Notes: generated from the sequence alone by a model not told the origin. Counted from the first letter of the stretch, positions 1-7,810 are shown. The stretch: 12,383 nucleotides of DNA from Xanthobacteraceae bacterium (GCA_030037105.1 JASHRY010000051.1:1-12383); one strand, 5' to 3'. Program-made: numbers and translations.

Positions 1-293
1 CGTAATCGGCTCATTATGGTCGTCACTGTCCACCAAGACGGTGAAGATGCCGGTAATCTGGCCCGTTCCATAAGCCGCGGCAGCCCGGTGAACACCGTCG
101 ACGTGTGGCCCTTGGCAGTCGGCGCGTGGATTTCGATGTCGTCGAGCTCGATCCGTTCGGCTCTGGCGCTTCACGGCATGCCGACCAAGCGCGGGACGAT
201 GGTTACCCCTTCGTTGGTCGTCTTAACGCTGTATTTACCCGGGCCGTTAATCATTGCGCCGCCCTTGGGAGCAAGGTGGACTTGCCCAGCCAT
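1..293 (-). pseudogene. Remnant of a minus-strand gene, broken by a stop and a frameshift; function unknown
   Basis: Reading the minus strand from an ATG at 293-291 gives 40 residues starting MAGQVHLAPKGGAMINGPGK, then a TGA at 173-171. The same frame carries on past the stop with protein-like sequence (IELDDIEIHAPTAKGHTSTV). Near base 90 the plausible reading moves to another frame (AAAYGTGQITGIFTVLVDSD, then DHNEPIT) that stays open to base 1 and leaves the window. Three consecutive protein-like stretches joined by one stop and one frame change suggest a decayed gene whose end is outside the window. I see no good Shine-Dalgarno sequence before the ATG and do not recognise the family. It could instead be chance open frames or sequencing errors in an intact gene. 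Seen: the frames. Inferred: that they were one gene. Confidence 0.35.
223..237 (+). promoter_or_regulatory. Candidate CtrA box, TTAA-N7-TTTA
   Basis: TTAA, seven bases, then TTTA differs by one base from the CtrA consensus TTAA-N7-TTAA. It lies about 320 bases before ctrA, inside the apparent broken gene, so it may be chance. Confidence 0.25.
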
Positions 294-304
294 GACGGAG
301 GGGT

Positions 305-475
305 GAGTCCCGAGAGTCGGTTAGCGCCAAAAGTTAACTTGATATATGAGCGTTTACGTGGCTGAAAAACCACTCTCACGCAACATCTTAAGGCGATTCT
401 CTGGAATTTGCCTAGGGAATGCTTGCGCGAAGGAATCAGGTTTTGTTAACCATAGCACGTTTACAGTTTCGAATC
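305..475. promoter_or_regulatory. Cluster of five GANTC (CcrM methylation) sites upstream of ctrA
   Basis: GANTC occurs at 305-309, 314-318, 395-399, 433-437 and 471-475. The last three are spaced exactly 38 bases apart. At this base composition about one GANTC per 280 bases would be expected, so five in 171 bases is a clear excess. GANTC is the target of the cell-cycle methylase CcrM in alphaproteobacteria, and in Caulobacter a ctrA promoter is controlled by the methylation state of such a site. The same kind of control here is an inference from position and density. Confidence 0.6.
446..453 (+). promoter_or_regulatory. CtrA half-site TTAACCAT upstream of ctrA
   Basis: TTAACCAT is a recognised CtrA half-site motif. 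It lies 102 bases before the ctrA start and between two GANTC sites (433 and 471), where autoregulation would be expected. A second GTTAAC lies at 333-338. Confidence 0.45.
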
Positions 476-554
476 AGTTAGTCCACGGCGTTTTCCGAGG
501 GCCGCCAAAGCGGCGTGCCGACCTTATGCCCGCGCGGCGAGGAAGGGGACTGGC

Positions 555-1256
555 ATGCGCGTATTGCTAATCGAAGACGATAGCGCCACGGCGCAATCCA
601 TCGAGTTGATGCTGAAGTCGGAGAGTTTCAACGTCTATACGACCGATCTCGGCGAGGAAGGCATCGATCTCGGCAAAATCTACGATTACGACATCATCCT
701 CCTCGACCTAAACCTGCCCGATATGTCGGGCTTCGAAGTCTTACGCAGCCTGCGCGTCTCCAAGGTCAAGACACCGATCCTGATCCTCTCCGGGCTCGCC
801 GGCATCGAGGACAAGGTCAGAGGGCTCGGCTTCGGCGCCGACGACTACATGACCAAGCCGTTTCACAAGGATGAACTGGTCGCGCGCATCCACGCCATCG
901 TGCGCCGCTCCAAGGGTCACGCCCAGTCCGTCATCCAAACCGGCGACCTCGTGGTTAACCTCGACACCAAGACGGTCGAGGTCAACGGCGCGCGCGTGCA
1001 CCTGACCGGCAAAGAATACCAGATGCTGGAACTCCTATCACTGCGTAAGGGCACGACGCTGACCAAGGAAATGTTCCTGAACCATCTCTATGGCGGCATG
1101 GACGAGCCGGAGCTGAAAATCATCGACGTCTTCATCTGCAAGCTGCGCAAGAAACTGGCCAACGCTTCGAGCGGCAAAAACTATATCGAAACGGTATGGG
1201 GCCGTGGCTATGTCCTGCGCGAGCCTATGGACGATGAGGCGAAAATTCCGGCTTGA
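555..1256 (+). CDS. ctrA: Cell-cycle response regulator CtrA (OmpR family)
   Basis: The product has 233 residues, the normal CtrA length. Residues 1-115 are a receiver with acidic pair D8/D9, phosphoacceptor D51 ([11 protein letters not shown]) and K101 (TKPF). Residues 125-225 are an OmpR-type winged-helix domain with the near-invariant CtrA stretches [19 protein letters not shown] and [17 protein letters not shown]. CtrA is the essential DNA-binding regulator of the alphaproteobacterial cell cycle and of motility. It is phosphorylated through CckA and ChpT, and ChpT is encoded further along this window. The start is supported by a purine-rich GAGGAAGGGG just before the ATG. The gene has a long control region with GANTC sites and a TTAACCAT half-site, and ends at a hairpin terminator, so it is probably transcribed alone. 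The C-terminus (DDEAKIPA) is variable in the family. Identity is near certain. Confidence 0.97.
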   Translation: MRVLLIEDDSATAQSIELMLKSESFNVYTTDLGEEGIDLGKIYDYDIILLDLNLPDMSGFEVLRSLRVSKVKTPILILSGLAGIEDKVRGLGFGADDYMTKPFHKDELVARIHAIVRRSKGHAQSVIQTGDLVVNLDTKTVEVNGARVHLTGKEYQMLELLSLRKGTTLTKEMFLNHLYGGMDEPELKIIDVFICKLRKKLANASSGKNYIETVWGRGYVLREPMDDEAKIPA

Positions 1257-1276
1257 GCCATGTGCCGGCGTTCGTC

Positions 1277-1306
1277 AAACCCCGGCCAACGGCTGGGGTT
1301 TTGTTT
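1277..1306 (+). terminator. Rho-independent terminator of ctrA, between convergent ctrA and cheR
   Basis: Arm 1277-1287 pairs over 11 positions with 1291-1301 (A/T pairs, CCCC/GGGG, one G-T wobble, GGCC/GGCT), with loop AAC at 1288-1290. It is followed by a T-rich tail (TTTTGTTT) on the plus strand, 20 bases after the ctrA stop. On the minus strand the tail is only GTTTG, so it would stop cheR transcripts less well. Confidence 0.8.
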
Positions 1307-1349
1307 GGGCGTTGCGATTTCCCTTGCGAAAGCCGGATGAAAGTAAAAG

Positions 1350-2234
1350 TCACCGGCCGCCGTTCACCGCGACGAGATGCGGACCAAGCTTTTTCGGCGG
1401 AAGAGCCGACGGCCTGGAGGCATGCGCGTTCGGCACATAGAGGCCATGCTTGTCGCCCGCGATCTTGAAGCTGTCGGTGAGCCCGACCACAGTCTCCGCC
1501 GCACCGAGCACGAGATAGCCGTCGATGGCGACGATTCGCGCAAGGCGATCGAGCAGATCAATCTTTGTCTGCTGATCGAAATAGATGAGGACGTTGCGGC
1601 AGAAGATCAGGTCGAACATACCAAGGTGTGAAAAATCGGAAAGAAGATTGAGCTGCCGGTATTTGACCATGGCGCGAATATCCGGCGCGATCTGCCACGT
1701 ATCCCCAACTTGGGTGAAATATTTGATCAGAAGCTGGATCGGCAGCCCGCGCTGCACCTCGAACTGGCTGTAGAGACCGAGCCGTGCCTTCTCCAGCACC
1801 TCGTTGGAGAGGTCGGTCGCCAGTAACTCGATGCGCCATCCGGTGATATCGCGCTCCATCTCCTTCAGCGACATGGCCAGCGAGTAGGGCTCCTGGCCGG
1901 CGGCGGCGGCCGCGCACCAGATGCGGATGACCCGCGAGGCCCACCGCGCCGCGATGAGCGCTGGCAGGAGCATCGAACGGAAGTTGTCGAACGGGATCTT
2001 GTCGCGAAAGAAGAAGGATTCATTGGTCATCATCGCTTCGACGACCGCGGTCATCAGCGCATCGGCATGGCTGCCTTTGAGCGCGGCCACGAGTTCGCTC
2101 ACACCGGCGAGTCCAGCCTTCCGGGCGACCGGCAGGAGCCGGCTCTCGACCAAATATTGCTTGTCGGCCGAAAGCACGACGCCCGAGCGTTCCTTGAGGC
2201 ATCTGCGCAAGAAATCGTAGTCGAGCGGCGTCAC
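1350..2234 (-). CDS. cheR: Chemotaxis protein methyltransferase CheR
   Basis: The product (294 residues) is a CheR-type methyltransferase that uses S-adenosylmethionine to methylate glutamates on chemoreceptors in the adaptation arm of chemotaxis. The N-terminal helical domain (about 1-70) ends at [11 protein letters not shown], the conserved TNE-FFR signature. The SAM-binding motif I follows as [17 protein letters not shown], then [13 protein letters not shown] and [14 protein letters not shown] (motif around the catalytic fold). In motif I the usual Ser-Thr before Gly is Ala-Ala here, an oddity within an otherwise intact protein. Translation starts at GTG 2234; the sequence GTGA contains both this start and the cheB stop, so the two are translationally coupled. 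It is the last gene of the minus-strand chemotaxis block and converges on ctrA. Confidence 0.95.
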   Translation of the reverse strand: MTPLDYDFLRRCLKERSGVVLSADKQYLVESRLLPVARKAGLAGVSELVAALKGSHADALMTAVVEAMMTNESFFFRDKIPFDNFRSMLLPALIAARWASRVIRIWCAAAAAGQEPYSLAMSLKEMERDITGWRIELLATDLSNEVLEKARLGLYSQFEVQRGLPIQLLIKYFTQVGDTWQIAPDIRAMVKYRQLNLLSDFSHLGMFDLIFCRNVLIYFDQQTKIDLLDRLARIVAIDGYLVLGAAETVVGLTDSFKIAGDKHGLYVPNAHASRPSALPPKKLGPHLVAVNGGR

Positions 2235-3394
2235 GCGACTTCCTTCGAGAACAAGCGATTGATCGTCCCGGCGATCTGGTCAAGCGGCAGCACGGCCGAG
2301 CACAGCCCAGCCCGTGCGACCGCCCGCGGCATGCCCCACACCACGCTGGTCGCTTCATCCTGCGCGATTACGCTGCCGCCGGCGGCCACGATATCGGCGG
2401 CGCCGCGCGTGCCGTCGCAACCCATGCCGGTAAGCACGACCGCGAGACTGGCCGCGCCCCAGACCGCCGCCGCCGCCGAGAACAATGCGTCGACCGCCGG
2501 CTTGCAGAAATTGATTGGCGGATCTGTGCCGAGCGCGATCCTGACGCCGTCGCGATCCTGCTCGACGCGCATATGACGGCCGCCGGGCGCCACATAGATG
2601 CCCCCGGGCAGGACTGGCTCGCCATCTTCGCCTTCGTGAGCGCCTCGGCCAGCGGCGCGCGAAAGATGCTCGGCCAGAACCGTGGTGAAGGTCGGCGGCA
2701 TGTGCTGAGCGATCAGCACCGGCCCTCGGTCGATCGCGGCGGCAAGCTTTTCCAGCAGAGTAGTGAGCGCCTGCGGGCCGCCGGTCGAGGAACCGATCAG
2801 CAGCACCCGCGGCACAGGCAGAGCGAACGGCCGCAAGCTCAACGGGGCGGTTTCGGTTTGGCGCGGGCGATCCTCGCCCTGGCGTAGCGCCGGCACCTTG
2901 ATGGGAGCCGCAGCCGGCATGTAGCGGCGCGCCAATGGTGGCCGACGCAGGCGGCCAAGATTGCGGATTTTCTCGATCACCTCGCGATGGAACGCCGCCG
3001 AGGTCATAGTCTCGAAGCTGGATTCCGGCTTGGGAATATAGTCGGTCGCGCCGAGCGACAACGCCCGCAAACTCACCTCGGCGCCGCGGCGCGTCAGCGT
3101 CGAGGCCATGATCACGACAAGGTCACGCTTCCTCTTGAGCAGAAGCGGCAGCGCCGCAATGCCGTCGAGCTCGGGCATGTCGACGTCGAGCACGACGACA
3201 TCGGGGTCGACGCGCTCGACTTGTTCGACGGCCTCGCGGCCCGTGCACAGGCAGGCCGCGACCACCATGTCCGGCTCGGCGTCGATCCAGCGCGTCAACA
3301 GGCGGCGCGCGACAATCGCATCATCGACGACCATGACGCGGATCGGCTGATCGACAACGGTCGCTACGCTCGCGCCTGCAACGGCGGTACTCAT
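2231..3394 (-). CDS. cheB: Chemotaxis response regulator and protein-glutamate methylesterase CheB
   Basis: The 387-residue product has the two CheB domains. Residues 18-135 are a receiver with D24/D25, phosphoacceptor D70 ([13 protein letters not shown]) and K122 (PKP). After a linker rich in proline and arginine (about 145-195), residues 197-385 are the methylesterase domain with the catalytic triad visible as Ser in GSSTGG (201-206), H231 in QHMPPTF and D327 in [10 protein letters not shown]. The enzyme demethylates and deamidates receptor glutamates and is activated by CheA-dependent phosphorylation. It overlaps cheR by four bases. The start follows a perfect tandem 11-bp repeat and lacks a strong Shine-Dalgarno; GAAG is the best match. 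The next gene upstream, cheY, is 103 bases away. Confidence 0.96.
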   Translation of the reverse strand: MSTAVAGASVATVVDQPIRVMVVDDAIVARRLLTRWIDAEPDMVVAACLCTGREAVEQVERVDPDVVVLDVDMPELDGIAALPLLLKRKRDLVVIMASTLTRRGAEVSLRALSLGATDYIPKPESSFETMTSAAFHREVIEKIRNLGRLRRPPLARRYMPAAAPIKVPALRQGEDRPRQTETAPLSLRPFALPVPRVLLIGSSTGGPQALTTLLEKLAAAIDRGPVLIAQHMPPTFTTVLAEHLSRAAGRGAHEGEDGEPVLPGGIYVAPGGRHMRVEQDRDGVRIALGTDPPINFCKPAVDALFSAAAAVWGAASLAVVLTGMGCDGTRGAADIVAAGGSVIAQDEATSVVWGMPRAVARAGLCSAVLPLDQIAGTINRLFSKEVA

Positions 3395-3396
3395 GA

Positions 3397-3418
3397 TACT
3401 AACTTCGTACTAACTTCG
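3397..3418 (-). repeat. Perfect 11-bp tandem duplication before the cheB start
   Basis: TACTAACTTCG occurs twice in direct succession on the plus strand (3397-3407 and 3408-3418). On the cheB strand it reads CGAAGTTAGTA twice, ending two bases before the ATG, so it occupies the ribosome-binding region. A replication-slippage duplication is the simplest origin. Confidence 0.85.
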
Positions 3419-3497
3419 GCACTCAGATGCGGGTCGCAAGAATTTGGACGTTCGGACATTCGCAATCCGGCGTCCGACTGGGTTCGGATTTGACCGA

Positions 3498-3863
3498 TCA
3501 GATCAGTCCGACTTCCTGGAACTTGGCTTCGACAATGTCCTTGTCGAACGGCTTCATGATGTATTCGTTGGCGCCGGCATGCAGCGCCCGCGCGATGTGC
3601 GCGACGTCATTCTCGGTAGTGCAGAATACCACCTTCGGTTTGTCGCCACCGGGAAGACGGCGCAGAACTCTTAAAAATTCATAGCCGTCCATTTTCGGCA
3701 TGTTCCAGTCGAGCAGAATCGCCTCCGGCATTTCCCGGCGGCACGCCTCGATGGCATCCTCGCCATTTTCCGCTTCCACGATCTGAAACTCGAGCCCTTC
3801 GAGAATTCGTCGCGCGACCTTGCGGATGACGCTCGAATCGTCGACAACCAAGCATGTCTTCAT
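3498..3863 (-). CDS. cheY: Single-domain chemotaxis response regulator CheY
   Basis: The 121-residue product is one receiver domain with nothing attached. Key residues are D8/D9 (VVDDSSVIRK), phosphoacceptor D52 (LLDWNMPKMDGYEFL), T82/T83 (FCTTEND) and K104 (MKPFDKDIVEAKFQEVGLI at the C-terminus). This is the usual output protein: CheA phosphorylates it and it acts on the flagellar motor or another target. A GGAGTGAGGAC stretch precedes the ATG. It lies between cheW (82 bases upstream) and cheB, on the same strand. ChpT can phosphorylate another single-domain receiver, CpdR, but this sequence has CheY rather than CpdR signatures. Which CheY function it serves (motor or phosphate sink) cannot be told from sequence. 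Confidence 0.93.
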   Translation of the reverse strand: MKTCLVVDDSSVIRKVARRILEGLEFQIVEAENGEDAIEACRREMPEAILLDWNMPKMDGYEFLRVLRRLPGGDKPKVVFCTTENDVAHIARALHAGANEYIMKPFDKDIVEAKFQEVGLI

Positions 3864-3881
3864 GTCCTCACTCCACGCTTC

Positions 3882-3895
3882 GCGGGCAAACCCGC
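3882..3895. other. Small hairpin in the cheW-cheY spacer
   Basis: GCGGG-CAAA-CCCGC forms a 5-bp stem and 4-base loop in the 82-base spacer. It has no T-run on the minus strand, so it is more likely an RNA processing or stability element than a terminator, if it acts at all. Confidence 0.3.
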
Positions 3896-3945
3896 TTTGA
3901 TGCTCCGCGGCGTCCCATTCTCATCGTCTCCTCCGCCGTCCGCGG

Positions 3946-4395
3946 TCACGCCGCCTCCGCGCGCAGGTCCAGCACCCGGTCAACGTCGAGCACTACGAGA
4001 AGCTGCCCGTCGAGCCGGTAGACGCCGGCCGATACGGCGGTAAGCCGGCGATCGAGATTGATCGGGTTCGGCTCGCGGTCCGAGTCAGGGAGCTTAAGCA
4101 CCTCGCCCACCGCATCGACCAGAAGTCCGAACGATTCACCTTTCGCTTCGATGCCGATCGCCATGGGTGCGCGGCCGTTCTCATGGCTGTGCACATCGAG
4201 CCGGCTGCGCATATCGATGATCGTGACGATGCGGCCGCGCAGATTGAGCACGCCAGCAATCTCGGCTTCGGCAAGCGGCACGCGGGTGATATGCGTGGGC
4301 TTGAAGACGTCCTGCACACGCGCGATTGGCAGACCGAACATCTGTCCGGCGATCGTAAGCGTGACGAACTCGGTGAAATCGGTGTGGTCGTGCAT
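3946..4395 (-). CDS. cheW: Chemotaxis coupling protein CheW
   Basis: The 149-residue product matches CheW in length and pattern. EFVTLTIAGQMFGLPIARVQ begins the first beta-barrel, AGVLNLRGRIVTIIDMRSRL is the conserved NLRG-R-pID segment, and FGLLVDAVGEVLKLP is the VD-V-EV segment. CheW is a cytoplasmic adaptor that links CheA to chemoreceptors in the signalling array. I chose the ATG at 4395 because it has GGAAG seven bases upstream and gives a normal CheW length. A longer open frame upstream lies inside the cheA coding region. The gap to the cheA stop is only 25 bases, so the two are almost certainly co-transcribed. Confidence 0.94.
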   Translation of the reverse strand: MHDHTDFTEFVTLTIAGQMFGLPIARVQDVFKPTHITRVPLAEAEIAGVLNLRGRIVTIIDMRSRLDVHSHENGRAPMAIGIEAKGESFGLLVDAVGEVLKLPDSDREPNPINLDRRLTAVSAGVYRLDGQLLVVLDVDRVLDLRAEAA

Positions 4396-4420
4396 TGTCG
4401 CTTCCGGCTGATTCCGGTTG

Positions 4421-6967
4421 TCACGCCGCCTGATCGAGATCGGCGCTCTGTTCCTTGATGGCGGCGACGAGGCCGGCCCGATCGAACTTGGTGATGAAAT
4501 CGTGGAACCCGGCGGCGCGGCCGCGCTCGATCGCTTCGGCCGAGACCATGGCCGAAAGGCCGATGATCGGGATAGCGGCGGTACTCGGATCTGCGTGCAG
4601 CGCCAAGGCAAGCTCAAAGCCGTCCATGTCCGGCATGGCGATATCGGTGACGACGATGTCGACTCGCATGCCCGCCTTGATCGCAGCCAACGCTTGCGCC
4701 GCCGACGCGACCGCAACAACTTGATAGCCCGCAGCCTTGATCAAGGGCGCGAGCAAGTCGCGGAAAAAGGCCGAGTCGTCGACCAGCAGAACCTTGCGCG
4801 CAAGCCGCGCCGCCGACACCTCGCGCCGGCGGAACCAGTCGGCAAAGGCCTGCGGCAAGAAATGGCCGACATCGACGATCTCGGTCGGGCTCCCTTTCAC
4901 CACGGCATAGCCGAGGACCCCCGGCCGCTCGCTCGCGACCTCGATGTTGAGCCGCTCTTCCACGATGTCCACGATCTCGTCCACGACCAAACCCATAGAG
5001 CGGCCGTGATCGGAGAACACCAGAATCGGCTGGGCGCCATCCTCCTTGATGCCGGTCTGCGTGTCGATTCGCAGGAGCGGCATCAGTTGATCGCGATACT
5101 GCACCAGATAGCGGCCGTCGGCGACTTCGATGCGACGGCAATCGACCTCTTCGAGCCGCGAGACGAGCGACAACGGAACCGCCTTCAGCTGCTGCGATCC
5201 GGCGCGGAACACGAGCAGCGAGGTTAAGTCCTCGTTGCCGGCAAGCTCCGTATCCTCGAGCTCGGCTGCGGCGGCTTGCCCGACCGGCGTGGCGCGACCG
5301 AGCGCCTGCGCAATTCCGTTCGGATCGATGATCATGATCACCGAGCCGTCGCCGAGGATCGTCGTGCCGGAAAAAGCCGCAATGTGACGCAGCTTCGACG
5401 ACATCGGCTTGATCACGATCTCCTCGGTATGGAAGACGCCGTCGACAACGATGCCGAAGATCTGGCTGCCGACCTGGGTGATCACGACGAAGCCGTCGTC
5501 ACCCGCGGCCGCGTCGAGGCGCAGGATCTCCTTGAGGTGGACGAGCGGCAGCAACTTGTTGCGCAAGCGCAGCACCGGCGTGTCCTTGATCCGTTCGATG
5601 CGGTGCTCGCCACGCGCGGAGGCGTGCACCAACTCGAGCACCGAGAGCTGCGGGATGGCGAAGCGTTCGCCTCCTGCCTCGACGATGAGCGCGGACACGA
5701 TCGCCAGCGTCAGTGGAATCTTGATCGTAAAGGTGGTGCCGGCGCCGGGAATGGACTTCAAATCGACGGTGCCGCCGATCTGCTCGATATTGGTGCGCAC
5801 CACGTCCAGGCCGACGCCGCGTCCGGAAATGCTCGTCACTTGCGCCGCGGTGGAGAAGCCGGGCATGAAAATGAAATTGGCGATCTCGTCCTCGGACTTC
5901 GTCGCAATCTCGGCCTCGCTGGCGAATCCTTGCTCGATGGCCTTGGCCCTTATGCGCGTGACATCGAGGCCGCGGCCGTCGTCTGCGATCTCGATGATGA
6001 TGTGGCCGCCTTGGTGACAGGCGGAGAGCCGGATGGTCCCCTTCTGTGGCTTGCCGGCGGCGAGCCGCTCGGCGGCGCTCTCGATGCCGTGGTCGGCGGA
6101 GTTGCGAACGAGGTGGGTGAGCGGATCCTTGACCAGCTCGAGCACTTGACGGTCGAGCTCGGTCTCGGCGCCGTGCATTTCGAGTTCGATCTCCTTGTCG
6201 AGATCGGTGGAAAGGTCGCGCACGATGCGCGGCAACTTCTGCCACGCACGGCCGATCGGCTGCATGCGCGTTTTCATCACCCCTTCCTGCAGCTCGGCGG
6301 TAACATTGGAGAGGCGTTGCAATGGCAACTTGAAATCGGAATCCTCGTGCCGACGGACGATCTCAAGGAGTTGGTTGCGGGTTAAAACCAGCTCGGAGAC
6401 CGTGGTCATGAGATGATCGAGCGTCCCGACGTTGACGCGGATCGAATGGCTCACGAGCCTTTCGCCGCGTTCGTCGTCGGACCGCTCGGCAGCAGGCTTG
6501 TCGCGCGCAGATGCATGCGCCCTGGCATCATCCAGCGCGTGGGAAACCGGCGGTTTCGTATTCTCCTGCGCACGCAAAGCCGGCTGCGGCTGTTCGTGCC
6601 GCGTCAGGCGATTGAGTTGCTCGACAAGGTCCGTATCGTCGCCCGTTGGCTCGCGCTGGTGCGCTTCGAGCCCGTCGAGAACGGTCTTGATGCGGTCGAT
6701 GGTAGAGAGAACGAGCGTGACGGCTTCGGTGGTCACCGGCACTCCGTCTCGGAACTTGCCCATCAAGTTCTCCGCGGCATGCGCCAATGTCTCGAGCCGC
6801 GGCAGCCCAAGAAAGCCGCACGTTCCCTTGACGGTATGGACGAGGCGAAAGATATTGCCGAGGATGTCGCCGTTGTTCGGCTCCTGTTCGAAGCACACGA
6901 GCTCGGCGTCGACCCGGTCGAGATTCTCGTTGGTCTCGGTCAGAAACTCACGCAACAAGTCGTCCAT
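4421..6967 (-). CDS. cheA: Hybrid chemotaxis histidine kinase CheA with second CheW-like domain and C-terminal receiver
   Basis: The 848-residue product is longer than a classical CheA (about 650). Domains in order: HPt (1-105) with phosphorylated H44 in RLVHTVKGTCGFLG; charged linker (105-170) with no obvious P2 domain; dimerisation helices (about 175-240); ATPase domain with N-box HLVRNSADHGIE (N289), G1 DDGRGLD (329-335), F-box NFIFMPGFS and G2 GRGVGLDVV (382-390); a first CheW-like P5 domain (about 420-560); a second, divergent CheW-like domain (about 580-715); and a receiver (724-840) with D730/D731, D775 (VVTDIAMPDMDG) and K827 (ITKF). The kinase autophosphorylates at the HPt and feeds CheY and CheB; the receiver may act as an internal phosphate sink or input. 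I chose ATG 6967 because AGAGG lies eight bases upstream and the HPt begins there. The open frame extends 38 codons further, but that part does not look like the family. Confidence 0.95.
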   Translation of the reverse strand: MDDLLREFLTETNENLDRVDAELVCFEQEPNNGDILGNIFRLVHTVKGTCGFLGLPRLETLAHAAENLMGKFRDGVPVTTEAVTLVLSTIDRIKTVLDGLEAHQREPTGDDTDLVEQLNRLTRHEQPQPALRAQENTKPPVSHALDDARAHASARDKPAAERSDDERGERLVSHSIRVNVGTLDHLMTTVSELVLTRNQLLEIVRRHEDSDFKLPLQRLSNVTAELQEGVMKTRMQPIGRAWQKLPRIVRDLSTDLDKEIELEMHGAETELDRQVLELVKDPLTHLVRNSADHGIESAAERLAAGKPQKGTIRLSACHQGGHIIIEIADDGRGLDVTRIRAKAIEQGFASEAEIATKSEDEIANFIFMPGFSTAAQVTSISGRGVGLDVVRTNIEQIGGTVDLKSIPGAGTTFTIKIPLTLAIVSALIVEAGGERFAIPQLSVLELVHASARGEHRIERIKDTPVLRLRNKLLPLVHLKEILRLDAAAGDDGFVVITQVGSQIFGIVVDGVFHTEEIVIKPMSSKLRHIAAFSGTTILGDGSVIMIIDPNGIAQALGRATPVGQAAAAELEDTELAGNEDLTSLLVFRAGSQQLKAVPLSLVSRLEEVDCRRIEVADGRYLVQYRDQLMPLLRIDTQTGIKEDGAQPILVFSDHGRSMGLVVDEIVDIVEERLNIEVASERPGVLGYAVVKGSPTEIVDVGHFLPQAFADWFRRREVSAARLARKVLLVDDSAFFRDLLAPLIKAAGYQVVAVASAAQALAAIKAGMRVDIVVTDIAMPDMDGFELALALHADPSTAAIPIIGLSAMVSAEAIERGRAAGFHDFITKFDRAGLVAAIKEQSADLDQAA

Positions 6968-7162
6968 ACCGGCGCCTCTAGCTACGCGCATTCGCCGCAC
7001 AGCGTCCGCACCCGCGCACGCCTTCCCGACACGCCAAGCGCGTACCTTTGCCGCCGAGCGCCGGGCGCCCGGCCGTTCCAAGGGAGTCTGTTGCCAAACG
7101 GTTTAATTTCAGTTGCGGTGGCGGCGCCGCGTTCCCGGCAGACTGCTAACCGCCACGACTCG
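6968..7162. other. Spacer between chpT and cheA
   Basis: This 195-base spacer lies between two minus-strand genes. It has GANTC sites at 7084-7088 and 7157-7161. I see no convincing terminator or promoter. Whether cheA is read from chpT or from a promoter here cannot be settled by eye. Confidence 0.5.
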
Positions 7163-7810
7163 TTAGCGCGCCGTTAAGACGATCGTCTCGCCGTCGCCGG
7201 CGGCCGAAAGCGCCAGCCCGCACTCGCGGGCGAGAATGCCGGTGTAAAGCGGTTGAATGGCATGGGCATCGACCGCCTGGACATTGCCTGCGAGCAGTCC
7301 GGAAACGGTCGGAGTCAACCGTGCATTGAGGCCGGAAGCGGTGACGACGAACCCAAAGTTCCCATCCCCGCCGGGAACTGGATCGACCCTCAGCGTTCCA
7401 CCGCGTGGGATGGCGCCGGCCGCGATCAACAGCATATTCAGCAACAGCTTCACCTGATTCTTCGCCAGCAAGGCACGCGGCAGATTCCACACCAACGTGG
7501 CCCTGCCGTCCTCGATGAGCCCACGCGCAACTCTTTCCGCATCGCCCAGATCAATCTGTGCGCCGGCCGATCCGGCCGCGCCGAAGGCAAGCCGGCAAAA
7601 TTGCAGCTTGGCCGACGCCTGTTTTGCGCTCTTCTTGATCAGGTCGAGCGCAAAGGTCTTGGTTTCCTCGTCCTTATCCTCCTCCAGAACCTCGATTCCG
7701 TTGACGATTGCGCCGACCGGGCTGATGAGATCATGACAAACGCGAGAGCACAGCAGCGCCGCAAGGTCGAGGGCTCCGATGGTAATTGGATCGGAATTAG
7801 GGACGGACAT
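7163..7810 (-). CDS. chpT: Histidine phosphotransferase ChpT
   Basis: The 215-residue product has the ChpT signature. Near the N-terminus a helix carries CSRVCHDLISPVGAIVNGIE with phosphorylated H26, followed by a second helix (KSAKQASAKLQFCRLAFG). The rest is a degenerate kinase-like domain without ATP-binding boxes (for example GLNARLTPTVSGLLAGN). ChpT is a dimer that receives phosphate from the CckA receiver and passes it to CtrA and CpdR. I chose ATG 7810 because GAGGAAG sits at the right distance; a GTG two codons upstream would overlap that site. It is the first gene of the minus-strand block leading into cheA and diverges from cysQ. Finding it in the same locus as its target ctrA supports the call. 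Confidence 0.93.
   Translation of the reverse strand: MSVPNSDPITIGALDLAALLCSRVCHDLISPVGAIVNGIEVLEEDKDEETKTFALDLIKKSAKQASAKLQFCRLAFGAAGSAGAQIDLGDAERVARGLIEDGRATLVWNLPRALLAKNQVKLLLNMLLIAAGAIPRGGTLRVDPVPGGDGNFGFVVTASGLNARLTPTVSGLLAGNVQAVDAHAIQPLYTGILARECGLALSAAGDGETIVLTAR

Noticed and set aside
16..365. Plus-strand open frames at the left edge (up to 96 codons)
   Set aside because: Their translations are low in recognisable pattern and have no good ribosome-binding sites. The minus strand reads more like protein.
2067..3493. Plus-strand open frames opposite cheR and cheB
   Set aside because: Antisense shadows of clearly identified genes.
3498..3863. The single-domain receiver as CpdR, the other ChpT target
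   Set aside because: The motifs FCTTEND and LLDWNMPKMDGYEFL and the neighbours cheW and cheB fit CheY.
5276..6385. Long plus-strand open frame (369 codons) opposite cheA
   Set aside because: It is a shadow of the high-GC codon pattern of cheA. The translation is rich in D, R, G, L and A without any family pattern.
6968..7081. A 38-codon N-terminal extension of CheA
   Set aside because: The sequence is Arg/Ala-rich, and the HPt domain and a good Shine-Dalgarno begin at ATG 6967.
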